Source: Echinimonas agarilytica
GTDB taxonomy: Bacteria; Pseudomonadota; Gammaproteobacteria; Enterobacterales; Neiellaceae
Direction of reading: 5' to 3'
DNA length: 64,000 nucleotides
Assembly (NCBI RefSeq): GCF_023703465.1
Contig: NZ_JAMQGP010000002.1
Span: 62,001-126,000 of the forward strand
This document shows, piece after piece, positions 1-7,385 of this stretch. Both the position numbers and the translations under genes were made by a program. Within the stretch, counting starts at the first letter, position 1; every line of letters starts with the position of its first letter. Below the pieces are notes generated by a model. That model made no database searches. It had not been told where the DNA came from and was given only the letters and a program-made list of their open reading frames with translations.

Positions 1-240
1 AATGCTGAAAATCTTACGCCTGAGCAACTCGAAGTAGTGGTACAACAATTGCAAGATTTTGTGTCCACACTTAATCGAGGAATAGCGTTTCAGGTGGACG
101 ATGAGTCAGGTAAAGATGTAATCAAGGTAACAAACCGGGATACCGGAGAGTTGGTGCGGCAAATTCCTTCCGAAGAAGTGCTACTTCTTGCCGCAAGGTT
201 ATCAGAAGCAACCGGACTGCTTGTAAACACTGAAGTGTAA
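1..240 (+). CDS. flaG: FlaG family flagellar protein (5' end cut by window edge)
   Basis: The frame is open from base 1, so the gene begins before the window; 79 codons and the stop are visible. The protein ends with the features typical of FlaG: an amphipathic stretch, then 'DRDTGE'-like NRDTGELVRQIP and a C-terminal helix. Known FlaG proteins are about 110-145 residues and lie just before fliD in polar-flagellated gammaproteobacteria, where they influence filament length. A GTG at 37 could be taken for a start, but the in-frame reading upstream (with LTPEQLE) fits the family better, so the record is treated as partial. It is 10 bases ahead of fliD and probably co-transcribed with it. Confidence 0.85.
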   Translation, partial: NAENLTPEQLEVVVQQLQDFVSTLNRGIAFQVDDESGKDVIKVTNRDTGELVRQIPSEEVLLLAARLSEATGLLVNTEV

Positions 241-250
241 GTGAGTCACT

Positions 251-1666
251 ATGTCAACTATTTCTACCCCAGGCATCGGTTCTGGTATTGATATCAATGC
301 GATTGTTGGAGCGTATATTGACGCTTCTCGTGTGCCGTTTGAAGAGCGAACAGCAGAAAAACAATCGACATATACTAATCAAATTACTGGATATGGCACT
401 TTACAAAGCGCCGTCGACAGTTTGAAGACGTCTTTGACTAAACTAGCTGATCCTGATCTTTACTCAGGCATGAGCATGTCTATGAGTAGTGCGAGCAATT
501 TTTCGGCAAAGATTGACGACACCGCTGATATTGGTTCATTTGAACTTGAAGTAAAGCAACTTGCTGAGGCACAGAAGCTGACATCAACAGGCTTTGTTGC
601 TGAAGATGCTGTGGGTGAGGGAAGCTTGGAGCTGTCGTTAGGTTCATCTTCCTTTACCATCGATATTGCAGCAGATGCTACGATTGAAGATATCAAAAAT
701 GCCATTAATGATGCAGATTCAAATCCCGGTATCAGCGCTTCAATTGTGACTGATGATACGGGGTCACACTTGGTATTAAACTCCACTGAAACGGGTACTG
801 ATAATCAAATTAATATCACTGCTTTTGATGCGGGCGGCACTGAAATAACTGACGGTACAGGCTTAGGTCAATTACAATTTGATTCTACTGATGTGGCTAA
901 CAGCCAAATGTCGGAAACTCAAGCAGCGCAAGATGCAATCGTTATTATTGATGGCTCGTTAACGGTGACGAACTCCTCCAATACTATCGAGAATGCGATT
1001 CAGGGTGTGACCTTAGATTTAAAATCTGCGAACGACGATGGTGACACAACAACCATCACTATTAGTGAAGATAACAGCCAAGTTGAAAATGCAGTGAAAG
1101 CATTCATTGATGCATACAACGGCTATACAGAAACATCTAAAAGCTTGCAGTACGTGAATCTTGATGCAGAAATAACGGCGCCTCTGAACGGTGACTCAAC
1201 TGTCCGTATGATGGATAGACAGTTTAGGGAACTCGCGTCATCGGCATTTGGGAGCGGAGTGTTTACCTCACTTTCTCAGTTGGGGATTACCACTAATGAG
1301 GAAGGTTATCTTGACTTGGATAGCGACGTTTTGTCTGACGCGGTGAAAAACAATAAAGAAGACCTTCAGTCATTCTTTGTTGGCACTGAAAGTGAGCCTG
1401 GTTTAGCGGTGAGTTTTGAAGAGAAGATTAGTGTTTATTCTGGGGCTGATGGTATTGTCAGTACGCGGATCAATACACTCACCGGGCAAGTAGAACGTCT
1501 TGATATTGAAACTGAAACCTTCAATGAGCGGCTTGCCACTCAAGAAGAGCAGCTCTACTCTCGCTTTAATGCTATGGATATAACAGTTGCAAGCTTACAA
1601 AATACATTGAGTTTTGTGACAAGTCAGTTGAGTAATTTGCCTGGAGTAGTAAGCCAAGATTCATAA
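251..1666 (+). CDS. fliD: Flagellar filament cap protein FliD (HAP2)
   Basis: 471 residues, the usual length for FliD. The N-terminus (STPGIGSGIDINAIV) matches the conserved FliD start, and the C-terminal 100 residues form the expected heptad-rich coiled coil ending near SQLSNLPG. FliD forms the pentameric cap at the filament tip and helps flagellin subunits fold as they arrive through the channel. The central region (about residues 90-380) is acidic, Ser/Thr-rich and variable, as usual for the exposed part. It follows flaG by 10 bases and is closed by a strong terminator. Unlike in Vibrio and Pseudomonas, the chaperone gene fliS does not follow on the same strand but comes back on the opposite strand. 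Confidence 0.95.
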   Translation: MSTISTPGIGSGIDINAIVGAYIDASRVPFEERTAEKQSTYTNQITGYGTLQSAVDSLKTSLTKLADPDLYSGMSMSMSSASNFSAKIDDTADIGSFELEVKQLAEAQKLTSTGFVAEDAVGEGSLELSLGSSSFTIDIAADATIEDIKNAINDADSNPGISASIVTDDTGSHLVLNSTETGTDNQINITAFDAGGTEITDGTGLGQLQFDSTDVANSQMSETQAAQDAIVIIDGSLTVTNSSNTIENAIQGVTLDLKSANDDGDTTTITISEDNSQVENAVKAFIDAYNGYTETSKSLQYVNLDAEITAPLNGDSTVRMMDRQFRELASSAFGSGVFTSLSQLGITTNEEGYLDLDSDVLSDAVKNNKEDLQSFFVGTESEPGLAVSFEEKISVYSGADGIVSTRINTLTGQVERLDIETETFNERLATQEEQLYSRFNAMDITVASLQNTLSFVTSQLSNLPGVVSQDS

Positions 1667-1690
1667 TCAGGCTTTACATTGAGACAAAAG

Positions 1691-1715
1691 GCTGCCTGGA
1701 AAAGGCAGCTTTTTT
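1691..1715 (+). terminator. Rho-independent terminator after fliD
   Basis: A 7-bp perfect GC-rich stem (GCTGCCT/AGGCAGC) with a 5-base loop is followed by six T residues. It lies 25 bases past the fliD stop. On the minus strand the same hairpin is followed by a CTTTTG run, so it may also stop the convergent fliS transcript. Confidence 0.85.
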
Positions 1716-1738
1716 GTGCTCGCCATGTTTTCACAAGA

Positions 1739-2128
1739 CTACCGAGTTTTTTTGATGCTTTGATAAACCGCTGCGCCCGCAGAAGTTTGACGAAGCGACA
1801 GCACACCTTGCTTCGCCTTTTCTTTTTCGATGCCTGCGAGCTCAATCGTTTCCACAAGGAGTGACTGCACCTCAGTGAGCAGAACAATCGCTTGTTGTTG
1901 CTGTTCACCGGTTTGAGATTGGGCATGGGAAGCCAAAGTTTGGGCCACAGACTGAAGAGTTTGCGTATGTTGCCCAATGATATCAAGGGCAACTTGCAAT
2001 TCGCTTGCGTCTCGATGTGAGCTGAGCTCTTCAAGTGCCTTTTGAAGCTCGACCTTAAGCTCGTTTAGTTGTTTTGTGGCGTCATTCAGCACTTGGGGTT
2101 CCTGGCACTTGTCCATTTTTATATTCAT
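1739..2128 (-). CDS. Small coiled-coil protein downstream of fliS (FliT/FleP position)
   Basis: 129 residues, strongly helical, rich in Leu, Gln and Glu, with no signal peptide or membrane segment. It overlaps the end of fliS by 47 bases, so the two are almost certainly one transcript. In enterics and pseudomonads the slot after fliS is taken by a small chaperone-like gene (fliT or fleP), and this one has similar size and helical content, but I see no diagnostic FliT motif. The assignment therefore rests on position only. An internal ATG at 2116 is an alternative start; neither has a clear ribosome-binding site, consistent with translational coupling to fliS. Confidence 0.6.
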   Translation of the reverse strand: MNIKMDKCQEPQVLNDATKQLNELKVELQKALEELSSHRDASELQVALDIIGQHTQTLQSVAQTLASHAQSQTGEQQQQAIVLLTEVQSLLVETIELAGIEKEKAKQGVLSLRQTSAGAAVYQSIKKTR

Positions 2129-2498
2129 CTGGGATGCCGTCCCAACCTTCCTTTAATTCTCGAACAATGCCTGCGATTTCATCGATGGGGGCTTGTTCAG
2201 ACTGGATATTGGCAATAATTAATTTTTGCGTACAGTAGTCATAAAGCACATCAAGGTTGCTGGCAATAGTGCCGCCTTTGTCCAAGTCTAAACTCACTTT
2301 CAAAACGTCCAAAAGGCGAATTGCTTTACTGATGGATTCGCCTTTTTGTTTGATATCTTTACGCTCAATTGCGTTTGAAGCGGCGACAAGGTTACCGAGA
2401 ATATGTTGAAAAATAGCGGTTACTTGAGCATGAGGAGATGCCTCTTTCAAGGACGCTACCGTATTTTTACGATACTGCTGAATCGAGTGTCGGGCCAT
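2082..2498 (-). CDS. fliS: Flagellin export chaperone FliS
   Basis: 138 residues. The N-terminus (QYRKNTV near residue 8) and the following four-helix pattern with YDYCTQKLIIAN near residues 85-97 are typical of FliS. FliS binds the C-terminus of newly made flagellin in the cytoplasm, prevents premature polymerisation and delivers it to the FlhA export gate. The gene runs opposite to fliD and diverges from flrA. A sigma-54-like element (2606-2621, minus strand) is placed correctly to drive it, with a leader of roughly 100 bases. The inverted orientation relative to fliD is unusual. Confidence 0.9.
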   Translation of the reverse strand: MARHSIQQYRKNTVASLKEASPHAQVTAIFQHILGNLVAASNAIERKDIKQKGESISKAIRLLDVLKVSLDLDKGGTIASNLDVLYDYCTQKLIIANIQSEQAPIDEIAGIVRELKEGWDGIPDEYKNGQVPGTPSAE

Positions 2499-2593
2499 TT
2501 TAAAGTCACTTCTCTTTATCTGAATTGAGGTGCTATTGATTCAGTGCCCCAATTATCTATTAGTGTTTCCAGCACTGCCGAAAAACTGTCATC

Positions 2594-2609
2594 TGGCAAT
2601 AGTGCTGCA
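2594..2609 (+). promoter_or_regulatory. Weaker sigma-54-like element facing flrA
   Basis: Plus-strand TGGCAAT-AGTG-CTGCA has the GG-N10-GC spacing (GG 2595-2596, GC 2607-2608) and shares its TGCA with the minus-strand element. The -12 box is CTGCA rather than TTGCA and it is about 260 bases from flrA, so it may be a chance match. Confidence 0.3.
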
Positions 2610-2621
2610 AAGATTGTACCT
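2606..2621 (-). promoter_or_regulatory. Sigma-54-type promoter element for fliS
   Basis: Read on the minus strand this is AGGTACA-ATCT-TTGCA: GG and GC separated by exactly 10 bases, with a perfect TTGCA at -12. The predicted start lies about 97 bases before the fliS start codon. FlrA/FlrC-dependent sigma-54 control of fliDS is known in related bacteria; the assignment here is by motif. Confidence 0.6.
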
Positions 2622-2868
2622 ACTTGTAAGTCGGAGCGTGAGTCGATTATCCACGGATCATAGTTAAATATTTTGTTAAACAAACTGACCTAGGTCGAAA
2701 TTTCAAAGGAATTCTGAACAATAGATTCATTCCAACACCTTTGTGCGGTTGTCATGCTGCATTGTTTGGTTAGAATAAACTGAATCGTTTTTTGTAAATC
2801 TGATGTATATTTGAAGAATACAAAAATTCAATCGCAACAAACGCATGGCAGCAAGGTAGTCGACACGA

Positions 2869-4320
2869 ATGCAAGGTAATTCTGAGGTTTTGGTCATAGA
2901 TGACCACATGAAACGAAAACAGCAGGTCGAGCTGTTGCTGCAGTTTATTGGCGAACCATGTAAGTTGGTGAGTTCGGCCAACATTGGAGAAGTGCTAACC
3001 GAGCAAGTCGCTTGGCGGGCAGTGGTTGTGGGACAAGTTGATATTGGCTCCCCATTTGAATTGGTGAGCCAACTTGCTGGTCAGTATAAGGCTCAGCCCT
3101 TTTTACTGATTGGTGAATTAGGTGATTGCGTGGCAGATCTGCCAAATGTAATTGGTAGCGTGCTAGAACCATTTAGTCATAGCCAAATGACTCAGATGTT
3201 ACATCGCTGCCAAGATTATCATTTGAAAGCCCCTTCCAAGACAAAACCTACGAGCCAGCATCAAGAAATACTATTCCGAAGCTTAATTGGTCGAAGTGGT
3301 GGCATTCAGCAAGTGCGCCAGTTAATCGAGCAAGTGGCCGTGACGGAAGCCAATGTACTGGTGTTAGGTGATTCAGGCACAGGTAAAGAAGTGGTTGCCC
3401 GAAACATTCACTACATGTCTGCACGCCGTTCAGGACCATTTGTTCCAGTCAATTGCGGAGCGATTCCGCCAGATCTGCTAGAAAGTGAACTTTTTGGTCA
3501 TGAGAAAGGGGCATTTACGGGAGCGATCTCGGCCCGCAAAGGTCGTTTCGAAATGGCTCAAGGTGGCACATTATTTCTAGATGAAATCGGTGATATGCCG
3601 CTTAACATGCAAGTTAAACTTCTGCGTGTGCTCCAAGAACGTTGTTTTGAGCGTGTCGGCGGTTCAACATCCATTGATGCAGATGTCCGCATTGTAGCAG
3701 CAACTCATCGCAATCTTGAAGGCATGATCGATAAAGGCGATTTTCGCGAAGATTTATTTTATCGTCTTAATGTATTTCCAATTGAAATGCCTTCATTGAG
3801 TGAGCGACGTGAAGATGTGCCATTGTTAATGCAAGAACTTATCGAACGTTTAGCGTCTGACCACAAAGTTACAATTCGGCTGACTGAACGAGCACTTGAT
3901 TCCCTCATGGAACACACTTGGCCGGGCAATGTGCGTGAACTAGCAAACTTGGTTGAACGCCTTGTGATTCTGTTTCCAAATGGCCTGATCGATGTGAATG
4001 ATTTACCATCTAAATACCGCCATGTGGATGCGCCAGAGTACGATCACGAGTATGACGAGTCGCTATTGGAACAAGACATGCTCAATGACGTGTTCCAAAA
4101 TGATGTATACGAGCCACCTGAAAGTTCCATGTCGACTCAGCTTCCACCTGAAGGTTTAAATCTCAAAGAGATGATGACCGAACTAGAAATTGACATGATC
4201 AATCAAGCGTTGGAAACCACCGATTGGGTTGTTTCTCGAGCCGCTGATTTGTTAGGCATGCGTCGTACGACTCTCGTAGAGAAAATGAGAAAGTATTCTT
4301 TGTCTAAAGATAGTGCCTGA
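2869..4320 (+). CDS. flrA: Flagellar master regulator FlrA/FleQ (sigma-54 activator)
   Basis: 483 residues in three parts. The N-terminal FleQ-type receiver-like domain (about 1-120) lacks a normal phospho-acceptor pocket. The AAA+ domain (about 140-375) has Walker A GDSGTGKE near residue 167, the sigma-54 contact loop GAFTGA, and Walker B-region [10 protein letters not shown]. The C-terminal Fis-type helix-turn-helix (about 440-480) contains [13 protein letters not shown]. FlrA/FleQ is the top regulator that opens sigma-54 promoters of early flagellar genes and in Pseudomonas responds to c-di-GMP and FleN; fleN is present at 28983. It stands directly before flrBC, the order known from Vibrio. 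Confidence 0.95.
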   Translation: MQGNSEVLVIDDHMKRKQQVELLLQFIGEPCKLVSSANIGEVLTEQVAWRAVVVGQVDIGSPFELVSQLAGQYKAQPFLLIGELGDCVADLPNVIGSVLEPFSHSQMTQMLHRCQDYHLKAPSKTKPTSQHQEILFRSLIGRSGGIQQVRQLIEQVAVTEANVLVLGDSGTGKEVVARNIHYMSARRSGPFVPVNCGAIPPDLLESELFGHEKGAFTGAISARKGRFEMAQGGTLFLDEIGDMPLNMQVKLLRVLQERCFERVGGSTSIDADVRIVAATHRNLEGMIDKGDFREDLFYRLNVFPIEMPSLSERREDVPLLMQELIERLASDHKVTIRLTERALDSLMEHTWPGNVRELANLVERLVILFPNGLIDVNDLPSKYRHVDAPEYDHEYDESLLEQDMLNDVFQNDVYEPPESSMSTQLPPEGLNLKEMMTELEIDMINQALETTDWVVSRAADLLGMRRTTLVEKMRKYSLSKDSA

Positions 4321-4326
4321 TTGAAC

Positions 4327-4348
4327 AGGTGTCGAAATCATGACACCT
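4327..4348 (+). terminator. Inverted repeat after flrA (weak terminator)
   Basis: Seven-bp perfect stem AGGTGTC/GACACCT with an 8-base loop, followed only by ACATTTCTT, so the T-tract is poor. It lies between the flrA stop and the sigma-54 element of flrB and may be a leaky terminator. Confidence 0.4.
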
Positions 4349-4390
4349 ACATTTCTTATCTAACCTTATGAAAAACATCAAATAATAAGT

Positions 4391-4406
4391 TGGCATGGCG
4401 ACTGCA
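4391..4406 (+). promoter_or_regulatory. Sigma-54 promoter of flrBC
   Basis: TGGCATG-GCGA-CTGCA with GG (4392-4393) and GC (4404-4405) exactly 10 bases apart. The predicted transcript starts near 4417, about 27 bases before the ATG at 4444. flrBC is a known FlrA-dependent class in Vibrio cholerae. Confidence 0.75.
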
Positions 4407-4443
4407 TTGTACTGTTAGATTCAATTTTCTGACAGAGGCCTGC

Positions 4444-5535
4444 ATGCAGTCTGGCAACATCGATATGAAACCGAGGAAATTATCGGCCCACGCGACGGTG
4501 AAGGACGATGCTGCTCAATGGCAGCAACGTTCGGCATACTTGGCTGACATATTGGATGGCTTGCCATCGGCGATGATTGTATTGGATGCTGCAGGAATGA
4601 TAGTCGAAGCCAATTTGGCCGCGATCGAAATGCTGGGTGAGCCGCTTGAAGGTGAACGCTGGCGAACTATCATCTCAAGAGCTTTCAGCCCTCAAGATGA
4701 TGATGGCTATGAAATCTCTCTAAAAGATGGCCGACTGATTAAATTTGTCACGCGCCCTTTAAAGTGTGGTAGCGGTCAAATTATAGTTTTGACTGACTTA
4801 ACCGAAACTCGCCAACTTCAAGCGCGGGTAGCTCACTTACAGCGTTTATCGTCACTCGGTAAGATGGTTGCATCATTAGCCCATCAGGTTCGAACTCCGT
4901 TATCTGCGGCTATGTTATACGCTGCCAACTTGGGGAATGAATCGCTCAACCCAGTAGCGCGAGAAAAATTCCAAAAAAAACTACTCGATCGCTTGAAAGA
5001 TTTAGAATGTCAGGTCAGTGATATGTTGTTATTTGCGCGCTCTGGCGAAGGGTTATCTACAGGGCAAGTGTCGAGTCAGCAATTACTCACTTCCATTGAA
5101 CAAGCTGTTGAAGTCATGGTGGAACAGCACAAAGCAACGCTAGAAGTATTGCTGCCTGAGCCCGACCAAATTCTTGCGGGCAATGCCAGCGCGCTGTCGA
5201 GTGCTATCAGTAACCTTGTGCATAATGCACTTCAAGCCAATGCAAGTCGTATTCAAGTCAAAGCACATCCAGAAGGTGAGTCGCTCCATTTGTGCGTGTC
5301 AGATAATGGTAGTGGCATTGCTCCGCATATGATTGAACGAATTCAAGAGCCGTTTTACACCACTCGAAGCCAAGGCACAGGGCTTGGTTTAGCCGTAGTG
5401 AAAGCTGTGGTTCAGGCCCATCAAGGTGAATTAAAAATTCGTTCTCAAATGAACATAGGTACGCAGGTTTGCATTTGTTTACCATTGGTTGAAGGGCTAC
5501 AAGCTCCTTTAGCGTCTGAGGTCGTAGGAGAATAA
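4444..5535 (+). CDS. flrB: Flagellar sensor histidine kinase FlrB/FleS
   Basis: 363 residues from the ATG at 4444. A small PAS-like domain (about 30-115) is followed by a HisKA dimerisation domain with the phosphorylated His in LAHQVRTPLSAAM and an ATPase domain with N-box (NLVHNALQA), G1 box (DNGSGI) and G2 box (GTGLGLAV). There is no membrane segment, so it senses an internal signal; in Vibrio FlrB phosphorylates FlrC and responds to flagellar assembly state. The frame extends to a TTG at 4390, but that codon lies inside the sigma-54 promoter. AGAGG before the ATG at 4444 decides the start. flrC follows after 3 bases. Confidence 0.93.
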   Translation: MQSGNIDMKPRKLSAHATVKDDAAQWQQRSAYLADILDGLPSAMIVLDAAGMIVEANLAAIEMLGEPLEGERWRTIISRAFSPQDDDGYEISLKDGRLIKFVTRPLKCGSGQIIVLTDLTETRQLQARVAHLQRLSSLGKMVASLAHQVRTPLSAAMLYAANLGNESLNPVAREKFQKKLLDRLKDLECQVSDMLLFARSGEGLSTGQVSSQQLLTSIEQAVEVMVEQHKATLEVLLPEPDQILAGNASALSSAISNLVHNALQANASRIQVKAHPEGESLHLCVSDNGSGIAPHMIERIQEPFYTTRSQGTGLGLAVVKAVVQAHQGELKIRSQMNIGTQVCICLPLVEGLQAPLASEVVGE

Positions 5536-5538
5536 CTT

Positions 5539-6915
5539 ATGACAGCACATGTACTTGTAGTAGAAGATGATGCAGGTTTAAGAGAAGCATTGGTCGATAC
5601 GCTCGAGATTGCAGGGTATCAATGCTCTGAGGCGACCAGTGGTGAAGAGGCGCTATTAGCGTTGAAGGAACCTGTATTCGATATTGTGGTATCGGACGTG
5701 CAAATGGACGGTATGGACGGGCTTGGCCTGCTGCGCTCTGTTCGAAGTTCATACCCACAGCTTCCCGTTTTGTTAATGACAGCATATGCCAATGTGCAAG
5801 ATGCCGTTAAAGCAATCCAGGACGGAGCCACGGATTATTTATCCAAGCCATTCTCACCTGAAGTATTGCTAAATCAAGTAGGACGATACGCGCCCGTTAC
5901 TCGCGTCGAATCCACCACGCCAATTGTGGCCGATGCCAACTCTAAGGCTTTGTTACAGTTAGCAGCCAAAGTTGCAAAATCAGACGCAAGCGTAATGGTG
6001 CTGGGCCCTTCGGGAACCGGCAAAGAGGTATTGGCCCGCTATATCCACGATTGCTCATCGCGAAGCACACAAGAGTTTGTTGCGATTAACTGTGCCGCGA
6101 TTCCAGAAAACATGTTGGAAGCGACACTATTTGGTTATGAAAAAGGCGCGTTTACTGGCGCAATACAAGCGTGTCCAGGCAAATTTGAGCAAGCTCAGGG
6201 CGGTACTATATTGCTCGATGAAGTGACTGAGATGGATTTGTCGCTTCAGGCGAAGTTACTTCGCGTGCTGCAAGAAAGAGAAGTTGAACGTTTAGGTGGA
6301 CGTAAGACCATATCGCTCGATGTGCGAGTGTTGGCCACCAGTAACCGAGATTTAATGCAAGCTGTAAGAGAAGGAAAATTCAGAGAAGATCTGTATTACC
6401 GTCTGAATGTTTTTCCACTGACTTGGCTGCCTTTATGTGAGCGTTCGGCAGATATTGTACCGTTGGCTCGTCACTTGATTCAAAAACATTGTCAGCACTC
6501 AGGTTGTGCGGTGCCCTCGATTACAGATGCAGCCATTGCCAAGCTTGGCAGTTATCACTGGCCTGGTAATGTGCGCGAACTGGACAACGTGATTCAACGT
6601 GCGTTGATTTTGCATCACGACAGAATAGATGCAGAAGATTTGATGATTGAAATGCACATGAGTCCTACAGCCAACGTGGCTTCAGTGGTACCGAGTATGC
6701 CCGCTCAACAGGCAAATGCATTGGCCGATGCTGCCATTGCTGCCGATGACTTAGGCAGTGAGCTGAGATCTCAAGAACACCACATTATTCTTAAAACTTT
6801 GGCCGAATGTGACGGGAAACGATCAGAAGTTGCAAATAAATTAGGGATTAGCGCCCGAACGTTACGATATAAAATTGCTAAGATGCGAGATAATGGAATA
6901 GAAATACCATATTAA
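5539..6915 (+). CDS. flrC: Flagellar response regulator FlrC/FleR (NtrC family)
   Basis: 458 residues. The receiver domain (1-115) has the acidic pair D10-D11, phospho-acceptor D53 (VVSDVQMDG) and Lys in LSKPFSP. A sigma-54 AAA+ domain follows (about 130-365), with Walker A GPSGTGKE, GAFTGA loop and ILLDEVTEM. The C-terminal Fis-type helix-turn-helix has KLGISARTLRYKI. FlrC is phosphorylated by FlrB and activates the hook-basal-body promoters, including those found here before fliE, fliK and flhA. It sits 3 bases after flrB and is followed by a terminator. Confidence 0.95.
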   Translation: MTAHVLVVEDDAGLREALVDTLEIAGYQCSEATSGEEALLALKEPVFDIVVSDVQMDGMDGLGLLRSVRSSYPQLPVLLMTAYANVQDAVKAIQDGATDYLSKPFSPEVLLNQVGRYAPVTRVESTTPIVADANSKALLQLAAKVAKSDASVMVLGPSGTGKEVLARYIHDCSSRSTQEFVAINCAAIPENMLEATLFGYEKGAFTGAIQACPGKFEQAQGGTILLDEVTEMDLSLQAKLLRVLQEREVERLGGRKTISLDVRVLATSNRDLMQAVREGKFREDLYYRLNVFPLTWLPLCERSADIVPLARHLIQKHCQHSGCAVPSITDAAIAKLGSYHWPGNVRELDNVIQRALILHHDRIDAEDLMIEMHMSPTANVASVVPSMPAQQANALADAAIAADDLGSELRSQEHHIILKTLAECDGKRSEVANKLGISARTLRYKIAKMRDNGIEIPY

Positions 6916-6938
6916 AATCAAGCGTTTATGTTTTTAAG

Positions 6939-6960
6939 GCAGCTTTCGGGCTGCTTTTTT
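6939..6960 (+). terminator. Rho-independent terminator after flrC
   Basis: GCAGC/GCTGC stem with loop TTTCGG, followed by six T residues; 24 bases past the flrC stop and just before the fliE promoter. Confidence 0.8.
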
Positions 6961-6966
6961 CGTTTT

Positions 6967-6982
6967 TGGCAAACTCTTTGCA
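6967..6982 (+). promoter_or_regulatory. Sigma-54 promoter of fliEFGHIJ
   Basis: TGGCAAA-CTCT-TTGCA, GG (6968-6969) and GC (6980-6981) 10 bases apart with a perfect -12 TTGCA. It lies about 60 bases before the fliE start and separates the structural operon from flrC. Confidence 0.8.
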
Positions 6983-7040
6983 ATTATCTAGAGAACATTG
7001 TTTATTCCGCCAATATTTTGGCAGCGTGAGGAAATACATC

Positions 7041-7370
7041 ATGAAAGTCATGGGAAGCGAACTACTCCAACAAATGCAAGGCATGCAGGTTGAAGCCGGT
7101 AGCAAAGTAATGACGCACGCTCCAATTGAGGCCAATAATTCCAACGCCGTTGATTTCGGCAACTTGCTCAAGAATGCAATCGATAACGTGAATGGTTTGC
7201 AAGGTGACGCCAAAGAGAAAGCAACTGCTTTTGAAATGGGCGACCGCTCTGTGTCATTAGGCGATGTCATGGTTGCTTCACAAAAATCATCCGTTGCATT
7301 TGATGCCACCGTTCAGGTGCGCAACAAACTGATGGAAGCGTATAAAGAAATCATGAGCATGCCGGTTTAA
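7041..7370 (+). CDS. fliE: Flagellar hook-basal body protein FliE
   Basis: 109 residues from the ATG at 7041, normal for FliE (about 104-110). FliE is exported and links the MS ring to the proximal rod. The C-terminal half carries the conserved pattern SVSLGDVMVASQKSSVAF followed by VQVRNKLMEAYKEIM. The open frame runs upstream to 6966, but that would translate the sigma-54 promoter; GAGGA 9 bases ahead of 7041 supports the shorter protein. It is first in the operon with fliF 15 bases downstream. Confidence 0.92.
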   Translation: MKVMGSELLQQMQGMQVEAGSKVMTHAPIEANNSNAVDFGNLLKNAIDNVNGLQGDAKEKATAFEMGDRSVSLGDVMVASQKSSVAFDATVQVRNKLMEAYKEIMSMPV

Positions 7371-7385
7371 TCGGGAGGATAGTCC

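Larger units (their letters stand above)
2499..2868. other. Divergent fliS-flrA intergenic region
   Basis: A 370-base gap between divergent genes. It contains the two sigma-54-like elements listed separately, is A/T-rich in its right half, and holds no convincing coding frame (the minus-strand frame at 2727-2984 runs into flrA and resembles no protein). flrA itself is usually transcribed by the housekeeping sigma factor; I could not pick one clear -35/-10 pair for it. Confidence 0.6.

Noticed and set aside
2727-2984. Minus-strand frame running from the flrA start into the intergenic region
   Set aside because: No homology seen, no ribosome-binding site, overlaps the start of flrA.
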